Shown one piece after another: positions 7,643 to 14,601 of a DNA stretch of 14,601 nt. Position numbers and translations under genes: made by a program. The stretch comes from Glomus cerebriforme. Taxonomy: Eukaryota > Glomeromycota > Glomeromycetes > Glomerales > Glomeraceae. Location: NCBI GenBank assembly GCA_003550305.1, contig QKYT01000246.1, forward strand, positions 19,882-34,482. Reading direction: 5' to 3'. Under the pieces are notes generated by a model that was given only the letters and a program-made list of their open reading frames with translations, was not told the DNA's origin and did no database searches. Numbering within the stretch: position 1 is the stretch's first letter; every line of letters begins with the position of its first letter.

Positions 7643-9426
7643 GAAAATTTTCTATTTTTTGGTTATAGTTTGTATTTTTATGTATTATGAAAATTAATAA
7701 TAATCAATGATTTATTACATGATTTTTTCATTGAACATAACTCATTACATAAGATCTGTAATAAATGTTATGATTGGATGAAAATTTCCTCCATATTTAT
7801 TATTTACCATAAAATAAACAAAAATAAAAAATAAAGTACAGATTTAATATTATTTAATGATAAAATCGTCATTTAACATTTCCTTCATCAAATTCGAGTT
7901 ATAATGATAAAAAATATTTTTTTTTTTGAGCCGTAAGTTATGTCATTTCAAAAATTTCTTCAAATAACCGTAGTATTTAAATCTGTCAATAAATTAAAAT
8001 AAAAAAGAGAAATTAACAATGGATTGAATTTGTCTTCCATTGGATTAATTTCGATCAGTTGCTAATTTTTCTAGATTCTATACTTTTCTATATTTAAAAT
8101 GATAATATCATACCTTTATTATATAATTCCAAAATGTGCTTATTTTGCAGATTGACGAATTGAAATACTGCAAAGTGGATAGACATAAAAAGTAATTAAC
8201 ATCGGAATAGAAATTTATTTTGACAGATATCATTATATCTCTTAGACTTGGTACAACTTGTACGAATAATAATCTCTACCTTTCTGTAGATTTAAACTAA
8301 CCTAAATCATTAATATTTGTTGTAATCCATATTTTGCTAACATTATCATGTCTTTCTATATAATCCTATCCATCCACAATATCTATCAGAATAGAAATTT
8401 GACATCATCAAGATCTAAATATAAACAATGATAACAGAATAATTTCTAAATATGGGTTGTGTTATTTTATACTCGAAGGAAAATATTAAGTGCATAATAG
8501 TAAAATACATAACTGTAAAATAGTTTACAATGTAAATTATTCATTCTATGTTTATTTTATGGTATTAATTTAGCGATCGTGTAATTAATATTATTATTTG
8601 TCTTTTATTACTCATACTGTACTTTCAATGAAAGAATAATAAAATATTAATAATTATATGTTTATTATAGTACGAATTTGTGTGCAACTTTCAAATTCAT
8701 GTATGACATAAGGCTAAACTTACATACGGACTAACTGATCTGGTGAAAATTTTTTGAATTTGTTGGTTATATTTGCTTCAATCAGATATACAAATTCTAT
8801 ATTAATTTATTTTTTAATAATTAAAAAACAAGAAAACCTTATACATATATAATAAATTATAAAGAATATAATTTTGGAGAAATTGTTTTGAAATATAGAG
8901 ATTTCTGGGATAATGATTATGAAAGAATTATATGGTCAAAAATCTATTGCAAATAATACTAATCTAAAAAAAAAAGAAATCATCTCACAGAAAATAAATT
9001 GATTATTAAAAATGAATAAATTTATAAAACATAAAATTTTTTATTTATCTCTTTAATACTTATTAGATAAAGAATTTGAAATAAAATGATAATATATATA
9101 GTAAATTAAAATAATTAAAATTTACTTTGATATAGTAGACATTTATGAAATGAAAATGTGTAATATTTTTAAAGAGGCGCAAATACATATAATAGCTGTA
9201 CAGTGGCTGTGACTTGTATTACCATTTTGGTGATTTCTAGATTTACTTTTGATCCGAGTAGATTGATTATAAAAAAATTATAATTGATTTTTCTTGTATT
9301 GATTAAATTTTGTTGATCCTGAAATTTCTTCAAATGAAAATTGAGAATAATATACATAGTACAGGTCGTAAAGTATATGAGTAAAGTTATGGCATGTGAT
9401 GCATGTGAACAAATGACATAATTTCT
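7643..9426. other. Central spacer of the large inverted repeat, no supported gene
   Basis: This is 1.78 kb of AT-rich DNA between two divergent promoters. I see no intact gene. A splice-acceptor-like TTATTTTGCAG before ATTGACGAATTGAAA at about 8145-8165 could mark a decayed exon. The stretch at about 9169-9270 is slightly GC-richer and belongs to an 86-codon minus-strand frame (9429-9169) of unknown nature. Neither is convincing. Confidence 0.4.
7736..7772. repeat. Imperfect hairpin
   Basis: CATAAC-ATTAC (from 7736) pairs with GTAAT-GTTATG (to 7772), with unequal internal loops. It lies in the spacer just inside the left arm. No function is evident. Confidence 0.35.
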
Positions 9427-9523
9427 CAAATATAGAAATTTGCATGATGCGACTCATCGTGCTTAATTTATTATTATAATCATTATTAATTATGACTTAT
9501 TTTATATTATAATTATTTTTAAA

Positions 9524-9535
9524 TATATAAATACC
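9524..9535 (+). promoter_or_regulatory. TATA-like promoter element of unit C
   Basis: TATATAAATACC is identical to unit A. A GACTCAT word (9451-9457) lies about 70 bases upstream, inside the exact 32-base arm end. Transcription would run right through the hairpin leader into the decayed frame. Confidence 0.5.
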
Positions 9536-9670
9536 ACATTTTTTTCAATATTTCGTATTAATTTTCATATGGTATCTTTAATTACATTATTACCACAATT
9601 TTGCTTCTCTCTATAATTCTTTTTAAAAATTACCTGTCTATCCTTCTATCCTATCTATCCCCTTCTACAC

Positions 9671-9763
9671 CTTATCTTCCTTATACTGTATATGAGTACT
9701 TCCTCTATCAGGCAAGGAAAGCCGGTCAGCTAGTCGAGTATCTCCTAACTGGCTGGTTGGTTT
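9671..9763 (+). repeat. Structured leader block, copy C1
   Basis: In transcript orientation, TTCCTT / AAGGAA form the outer stem and CTGTATATGAG / CTCTATCAG form a bulged inner stem around TACTTC. This is followed by GCCGGTCAGC ... GAGTATCTCCTAACTGGC, the first-hairpin half of the block. The closing GGCTGGTTGG is shared with copy C2. Confidence 0.75.
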
Positions 9764-9790
9764 TTTTTCTTCCTTTAAACTTCCTCTTAA

Positions 9791-9870
9791 CTTCCTTATA
9801 CTGATTTTGATATTCCTCGGAAAGCCGGTCAGATAGTTGAGTATCTCCTAACTGGCTGGTTGGTTTAGAT
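9791..9870 (+). repeat. Structured leader block, copy C2 (partly deleted)
   Basis: This is the second tandem copy in unit C. It keeps CTTCCTTATACTG, GAAAGCCGGTCAG and TTGAGTATCTCCTAACTGG, but the inner hairpin has been replaced by ATTTTGATATTCCTC and the CAGGCAA part is lost. The paired arrangement (two blocks) matches unit B. Confidence 0.7.
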
Positions 9871-9987
9871 TTAGAATTCCTCTTCACTTATTTCACTTAA
9901 TTTTAAAGATACCATCTGTTAGCAAAAAGTCTATTACAAGTTGAGAATAGCTGCAAGATACTGAAACTTGAAACCCACTTTTCCTAA

Positions 9988-10610
9988 AAAGAAGATAATT
10001 GGATTTAACAGGACAAATCGATAAGAAAGAACCAATTTATTGACAGAAATGAGGAAATAAAATATACAAAGCTGAAAAAAAGAAGGTGCAGTGGCCATAT
10101 TAGACATAAAGACAAAAGAATCTAAGGATAACACAAATATACAATCTGTGTGATAATGAGAAAGCAACAACTAAAATTAGATAAATGGATGGATAAAGAA
10201 TTGATGAAAACTAAAGAAATCATTTAAAATGAAATTTCAATGAGAAGGAATAAGGAGAAATCTAGAAACTGAAATGCACATGAAAAATGGAAAGAACAAT
10301 TTGAGGAAAAGTATATATACAGTGTAAATGAAGAAAGTACCAGGACTATCGGAAATTACTTATGAAGCGTGGAAAAAATGAGAATTATTGAGAAAATAAT
10401 GAATGCAATGATTGAATAAAAAATACCTAGAGAGGAACAGTATACTACCCAGGAAATAAAATGTAAAAATAATTTGAAATTAACAAATTCTATTATGTTA
10501 ATTGAAACATATGAAAAAAAGGTGTGATAAGTTAGAAATAATGGTGTAAATTAGAAAAGGATAATGAAGAAATGTGTATTGAACAATGTTGGAGTTTGCT
10601 AATAGAATCA
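9988..10610 (+). pseudogene. Unit C: decayed Lys/Glu-rich reading frame
   Basis: One frame (codons starting at 9988, 9991 and so on) stays coding-like for over 200 codons but carries at least eight stops (10006, 10123, 10129, 10225, 10270, 10366, 10417, 10525). Legible pieces are KNQFIDRNEEIKYTKLKKRR, LDKWMDKELMKTKEII, EKWKEQFEEKYIYSVNEES and PREEQYTTQEIK. Lys, Glu, Asn and Ile dominate, and parts look helical or coiled-coil. I recognise no catalytic motif or known family. The frame follows the promoter and leader of this unit and has a counterpart in unit B. It is probably the remains of a multicopy gene or transposon ORF that has been dead for some time. Confidence 0.6.
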
Positions 10611-10676
10611 GATAAAACAATAAACAATTGATAATAATTTAAAATTAATTTAGATTTGTTAGGATAGAATAGATTA

Positions 10677-11250
10677 GAAACATTTTTAAATTAAACTAAA
10701 TTTTTATTTTTAATTTTTAATAAAATGAAATTTTTTATTTAATTATTTTTTTTTTATTTTATTAAAATAATTAATACAAGATTAAAATATTAATTTGTGA
10801 ACTGTTTCGACTGGATAATTTAATGAATACTAGTCAAAATCATTTTTTTAAGAAAGATATTTAAAATTCGTTATTTATGAATTACTTAAACAATATTTTA
10901 ATGCAACTGTTTTATTTGGATCGTTTATTCATAATCAAATGTTCAAATACTTTCATATTGCTGAATGTACTTAAATTGATTCTATCGCATGTATTTATAC
11001 ATAAAAAATAAATAAATACTTACTGTAAAATTGAACACTACCTGCAAGAATTTCGTCAATTGACTTTAAGTTATCTATTTTAGTAAACTAAAATATCATC
11101 TCATTATGAAATTAAAATGTTATAATCATAACGCTGCTACACACCAGTTACTAATTCTGGCTATTTATTAAGTATAAATCATATAAATATACAGTACAAA
11201 CTACAAATGTCATGTAATATTTATCATATTTATCATTTTCAAAAACTTTG
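10677..11250. other. AT-rich spacer, no gene
   Basis: It includes long A/T runs around 10690-10790. No gene, RNA or repeat is supported. Confidence 0.5.
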
Positions 11251-11256
11251 TTTATT
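11251..11256 (-). terminator. Candidate polyadenylation signal
   Basis: The minus strand reads AATAAA about 100 bases after the stop codon of the BTB-BACK-TLDc gene. The hexamer is expected by chance in such AT-rich DNA, so this is only positional support. Confidence 0.3.
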
Positions 11257-11358
11257 AAATGCGTTTTTCTTTGGAAATAGAAACAATAAATTATAATAGC
11301 AAAAAAAGATTCTGAATAAAAAAAAAATCTAACAACTTAAATTATTTGAATTTGAACA

Positions 11359-12856
11359 TTAATGTCGCACAATTTGAAATACTTCACATTCTTCTACAAT
11401 AAAGTCATTTACGGTTTTTCTAATCGATTTTTCGTAAAAAGTTTTTTTACAATAATTACTATCGTATTCCCATATACTAAGGTCTCCTCCACCAAATGAT
11501 GGTCCGTATTTACTACTATTAATTATAGCATGATTTTCATCTATTACACGACTTAAAATATAATATTCAATTTTATCATTGTTATTAAAAGAGAATATGA
11601 AACTATCTTTAGTAGAGCCGAATCTATTACTAGAATTCCATTCAATCGGATTATATCCTCCAAGAACTTCGCTACTATCTTTCACTTTAACAATTGTTAC
11701 AGTGCGAGATTGATTATCACACATTTCGTGAAATTTATCACATGTAAGTCCATCACGAGATCCACGAAATAATAATTTAAATTCATATGGAGAAGTTAAT
11801 TTGTCCGTAATTTTTAATCTATTGATCCATTTTGAGATTAATTCAGTATGTTGGTATGTAATAATTTTTGAATCAATAGTTCTTAATTCAATTTCTTTAG
11901 TTATATGAGGTTCTGATTTATTGATTGGCCTACTATTAGGATTTGAAAGACTTAAAAAAGTCTTTAATAAATCTTTATATAATTCCTTTGGCAGAACTTT
12001 TTTATAAGGTAATACTTTATCTATAAACTCTTTAGAAGTTAAATTATGGAATTCAATAAATGGAATACAATGTTGTAAAGTATTTCTTAAAGTTTTGAAG
12101 TCAACCTTTGAATAGTTTGTAGAGTCAGAGGAAAGTTCTGGATTTTGAGCGATTCCCNATTTAAGTACGTGTTCCCAAATTTGAATTTCACTCATTTGAA
12201 GATTATTATTTTGAATAATTGAAATCAAAAGTTTTTCTGGAATTGAAGNNAANTTTGGTGAGTTGAATATCTTATTTGGTTTTTTGGAAATTAAATCAGT
12301 NCAATAATTTTGTAGTTNCAAGAAAGAATTATTTTCAAAGCTTGTTTGATATATCAAATAAAAATTTTGTTCCATCCAATTTGCTTTGTTTTCGATCAAA
12401 AAAGATTGTAAATGTGTAATTAATTCCTGAAGACTAAGTTCACTGGCGGCAACTAGGATTTTGATTATATCTGAAATATCATATTCATTCAAAGGAATAT
12501 TTCCGCCATAAATATATCTAAAACAAAAATATACTGATAAAATTAAAAAAAATATATATATTTTTTTATTAAAATAACAACTCAATTCTTTGTTACCTTA
12601 AAATTATTTGAAATGTTTCAGGTAAAATATTTGGTAATTTGATATGTACTAAGGTTCCATCATTATTCTTTTTATTAGTTGACAAAATTCTTCGCAAATA
12701 AGGAGAACGATAATATAAAATGACCATATGAGCACGAAATACTTTTATATAAGGGTCATTACCAACTTCAATAGTAACGTCATAAAATTCATCATCATTT
12801 AAAATTTCGAGTAAATTTTGTGATAATTTTGACAAAAGTTTATTGTTATCAGCCAT
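11359..12856 (-). CDS. BTB-BACK-TLDc domain protein (two exons)
   Basis: Exon 1 is 12856-12597 and exon 2 is 12517-11359, joined across a 79-base GT-AG intron within an Arg codon, giving 472 residues. BTB spans about 20-95 (FYDVTIEVG at 24-32, RAHMVIL, YRSPYLRRIL, then YIYGG across the splice). A BACK-like helical region follows (about 110-275), and a C-terminal TLDc domain spans about 302-470 (LLFRGSRDG, LGGYNPIEW, SFIFSF, GPSFGGGDLSIWEY). BTB-BACK proteins usually act as Cullin-3 substrate adaptors. TLDc domains are linked to oxidative-stress resistance and V-ATPase binding. The exact role here is an inference, probably cytosolic since no signal peptide or membrane segment is seen. The start is the ATG 37 bases below a good TATA box. 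Bases 12158, 12249-12250, 12253, 12301 and 12318 are N, giving unknown residues at 154, 159, 175-177 and 207. The frame is otherwise open. A broken paralogue lies at 4284-4647. Confidence 0.92.
12518..12596 (-). other. Intron of the BTB-BACK-TLDc gene
   Basis: This 79-base, AT-rich phase-2 intron has donor AAG/GTAACA and acceptor TTTTGTTTTAG/A. Splicing turns ...FQIIL-R and YIYGGNIPL into the continuous BTB motif found across the family. The pseudogene at 4284-4647 keeps the same intron position. Reading through the intron creates a false hydrophobic N-terminus for exon 2. Confidence 0.9.
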
Positions 12857-12892
12857 TATAATATATTTGTGGGAAAAAATTCGGGAACGAAA

Positions 12893-12903
12893 CCTTTTAT
12901 ATA
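12893..12903 (-). promoter_or_regulatory. TATA box of the BTB-BACK-TLDc gene
   Basis: The minus strand reads TATATAAAAGG, ending 36 bases before the ATG at 12856, so the 5' leader would be very short. It is the strongest TATA match in the window. The pseudogene at 4284 lacks it. Confidence 0.7.
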
Positions 12904-13177
12904 GTTGTTTGTGACTCTGTACAACGTTAAATTATTGAGCACGTGAAATTCACATTATTAGGTTGTACCCGAAGGACTAATATGATTGGCATTTATTTAT
13001 TATTTGCATGACAAAAGAATTATTTGTTGTTATTTTTCAAAGGTCTTTAGCGATATTTAGCCCGTTCCAACTTAATTGTCTTTTAACGTCCGGATTTTTT
13101 GAAAATTTGAGGGGGAAGGAGAGTTTAAATTAAACAAACTAAATAAACAAACATAAACTTTGGGAATTCGATTATTA
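12904..13177. other. Upstream region, no gene
   Basis: This region lies upstream of the BTB gene promoter. There is no open frame. A G-rich run (GAGGGGGAAGGAGAG, about 13109-13123) resembles the G-rich ends of the direct repeat that follows. Confidence 0.4.
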
Positions 13178-13273
13178 TATGTTTATTAGCTTTCAAATTT
13201 TCTCAAAAATAGAGGGATATACTGTATATTACTTTATGTTTATTAGATTTCAAATTTTTTTAAGAATAGAGGG
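13178..13273. repeat. 39-bp direct repeat, two copies
   Basis: TATGTTTATTAG-TTTCAAATTTT followed by an A-rich stretch and ATAGAGGG occurs at 13178-13216 and 13235-13273, with a few differences and an 18-base gap. G-rich runs follow the second copy (GGGGGTGGGGGACG). A more distant relative of the unit may lie at about 13090-13140. Origin unknown. Confidence 0.75.
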
Positions 13274-13478
13274 GGTGGGGGACGTTAAACAAATAATTAA
13301 ATTGGAAAAAAATTTTTTATACCAGATCACATGATATGTCTTTTCTAATGCTTTAAAAATTTCAAAATAGTATCTCTCCAATTTGTATGAAATATTGATC
13401 ATTAGATTTCTCATAATGTGATGAGTCTAAAAGTATTGAACAATTTGAGACTAAGTAAAGTTGTAGAGTTGATAAAAT

Positions 13479-13685
13479 TCACGCCTAACTTTCATTCTCA
13501 ATTTTAACATGTTTAATAGTTCCTCTATATAAACTCAAAACTGGCATTCTAAATCTGAATACGTGTATAAATAAAATTGTAAAAGTTGATAAAATTACAC
13601 ATACCACTAAATTTTAACAAATTATATTACAAGTGTGATATTAATGATTAAAAATGTTAAAATTGAATACGAAAATTAGGCGTGA
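13479..13685. repeat. MITE-like inverted repeat, 207 bp
   Basis: The arms 13479-13517 and 13647-13685 are reverse complements over 39 bases with five mismatches. The outermost 10 bases (TCACGCCTAA) are exact, as is CAATTTTAACAT inside. The 129-base centre has no coding potential. The GTTGATAAAATT words at about 13468-13479 and near 13577-13588 form an extra direct repeat. No clear target-site duplication is seen. It looks like a small non-autonomous foldback element. Confidence 0.65.
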
Positions 13686-13792
13686 CCCTTATGCACTTAT
13701 TGTATATATCTAGAAGTATTTTATAATTGAAAAATCTTTTCATTTGCAATAAAAAAAATTTTTGCTTTAAACTTACTTAGGAGAAACTTGGG

Positions 13793-13910
13793 TTCCTTAA
13801 TATGCAGTAACTACATGTTAACCGTTAGGTAACAATTAAGCTACTACTAGGTATGGTAGTAACTATATAGTCAATATGTAGTTGCTTTGCAGTTACTGCA
13901 TATTAAGGAA
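13793..13910. repeat. MITE-like inverted repeat, 118 bp
   Basis: TTCCTTAATATGCAGTAACT (from 13793) is matched by AGTTACTGCATATTAAGGAA ending at 13910, which is exact over 20 bases. The centre also folds (ACTAC ... GTAGT at about 13842-13860). The whole could form one long hairpin. The direct flanks do not show an obvious duplication. It is a non-coding foldback element or part of a larger repeat. Confidence 0.7.
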
Positions 13911-14239
13911 ATCATGTCTCTGCAAAGTATTTCAAATTAAAGTTAAGTTTATTTTTATTTTTTAAAATAATGAATACGGTAAGAATTTTTTTATCCAAAT
14001 ATATTCAAACACGTTGCATATTCCAATTACTACCAATATATATCTTGAAGTTATCAATCATTGAAGTTCAATGACCATATCTTCAACCAAATTCTCTAAT
14101 TTTTTTTTCATCATTTGTGGTACATCTACATTGTTCAGTAGTCAAATTTTCTTGTATATTATTTCTAACCTGATTGGTATCATTTATTTGCTATCTTTGT
14201 ATCTCATTATTTTGGTTTTCATATAACTTACACACTATT
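13911..14239. other. AT-rich spacer, no gene
   Basis: No open frame or repeat is supported between the 118-bp inverted repeat and the GC-richer tail. Confidence 0.5.
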
Positions 14240-14601
14240 ACATCTAAGGATGGTCACTCAGTCTCGGGACTTATGGTCCAAGACTGAAAAGACCGCAAAC
14301 TCTTATGGTCCTAAATGGTCTTCATGTACAGTCGCGTCGGAAAGTGTTGCCCGATTACTTACAGATGGAGGTTATAATTATTTACCACTATGGTTATCCC
14401 AGCATCCAGTGATCAGAGTTTGACAAATTAAGGCTTATTGGATTCACCTCACCAAGACGAGTCCAATGTTAGTTGAACCATGTCTTTAGGTCCAATAGAT
14501 ACCAAGATATACCTCCAAACATACTTTACCTGAAAATTTTTTGAAAATCTGAATTTCATAAAATCGGGAATAGCTCACTATTCAGTGATCCGATTTTGAT
14601 A
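14240..14601. repeat. GC-richer repeat-like tail, truncated by window end
   Basis: Composition shifts upward here without an open frame. CTTATGGTCC occurs twice (14269-14278 and 14302-14311) among several GGTC words. CAGTGATC-GA-TTTGA-A occurs twice (about 14408-14426 and 14583-14601), the second copy ending at the window edge. A hairpin is formed by AAAATCGG (14560-14567) and CCGATTTT (14590-14597), with an inner TCACT / AGTGA stem. This looks like the edge of a dispersed repeat or transposon. I cannot name the family. Confidence 0.4.

Larger units (their letters stand above)
9427..10676 (+). repeat. Right arm of 4.3-kb inverted repeat (unit C)
   Basis: This is the reverse-complement partner of 6380-7642, with an exact 32-base match at the inner end (9427-9458) and ordered matches out to 10675. 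It contains, in order, a TATA-like element, a pyrimidine-rich leader, two hairpin blocks, a conserved GATACCATCTGTTAGCAAAA stretch and a decayed Lys/Glu-rich frame. No terminal inverted repeat or target-site duplication typical of a DNA transposon is visible at the outer ends. Confidence 0.85.

Noticed and set aside
9169..9429. Minus-strand 86-codon frame in the inverted-repeat centre
   Set aside because: It is slightly GC-richer than its flanks, but no homology or gene signals were recognised and it overlaps the repeat arm end.
9601..9804. Plus-strand 67-codon frame
   Set aside because: It runs through the leader and hairpin block of unit C. The shared peptide LSPSTPYLPYTVYE with the unit B frame only reflects the shared repeat DNA.
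9934..10170. Minus-strand 78-codon frame
   Set aside because: It is antisense to the decayed Lys/Glu-rich frame of unit C.
6380..10676. Large inverted repeat as a classical cut-and-paste transposon
   Set aside because: No terminal inverted repeat of defined ends, target duplication or transposase motif was visible. It is better described as two divergent copies of a repeat unit.
12518..12585. Alternative start for exon 2 giving a hydrophobic, signal-like N-terminus
   Set aside because: These residues are translated intron. The GT-AG splice restores the continuous BTB motif FQIILRYIYGG and the pseudogene has the same exon boundary.
1..14601. tRNA, rRNA or CRISPR features
   Set aside because: A read-through of both strands found no T-loop/acceptor combination, rRNA core sequence or regularly spaced repeats with unique spacers.

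Overview
The window is very AT-rich eukaryotic DNA with long spacers, a short GT-AG intron, a TATA box close to the start codon and many decayed repeats. The one intact gene encodes a BTB-BACK-TLDc protein, and a broken relative lies 8 kb away. This combination fits an arbuscular mycorrhizal fungus (Glomeromycotina, most likely Rhizophagus), whose genomes are AT-rich, transposon-rich and carry very large BTB families. The assignment is an inference from composition and gene family, not a database match.

Layout. Positions 1-1.5 kb hold AT-rich spacer, a possible 69-residue gene with unusually high GC (682-891), and a minus-strand scrap of a Helitron replicase/helicase (about 1242-1404). Positions 2.0-3.5 kb hold unit A, a minus-strand copy of a repeated gene-like unit. 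It has a TATA-like promoter, a leader with a two-hairpin block and a purine-rich minisatellite, then a decayed Lys/Glu-rich reading frame. Positions 4.28-4.65 kb hold a truncated BTB pseudogene. A Helitron-like 3' terminus (hairpin plus CTAG) lies about 460 bp downstream of it at 5103-5130.

Positions 6.4-10.7 kb are a large inverted repeat with arms of about 1.25 kb and a 1.78-kb centre. Each arm is another copy of the unit. Unit B runs on the minus strand and unit C on the plus strand, so they diverge head to head. Their leaders contain four more copies of the structured block, giving five in the window. The unit C reading frame stays in a single frame for about 620 bases but is broken by many stops.

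Positions 11.36-12.86 kb hold the BTB-BACK-TLDc gene on the minus strand (two exons, 472 residues, several ambiguous bases). Positions 13.1-14.6 kb hold a short direct repeat, two small MITE-like inverted repeats, and a GC-richer repeat-like tail that runs off the window.

The window is mostly a graveyard of mobile and multicopy sequence around one probably functional gene. The main points of interest are the uncharacterised A/B/C repeat family with its conserved structured leader, and the possibility that a Helitron captured the BTB fragment.
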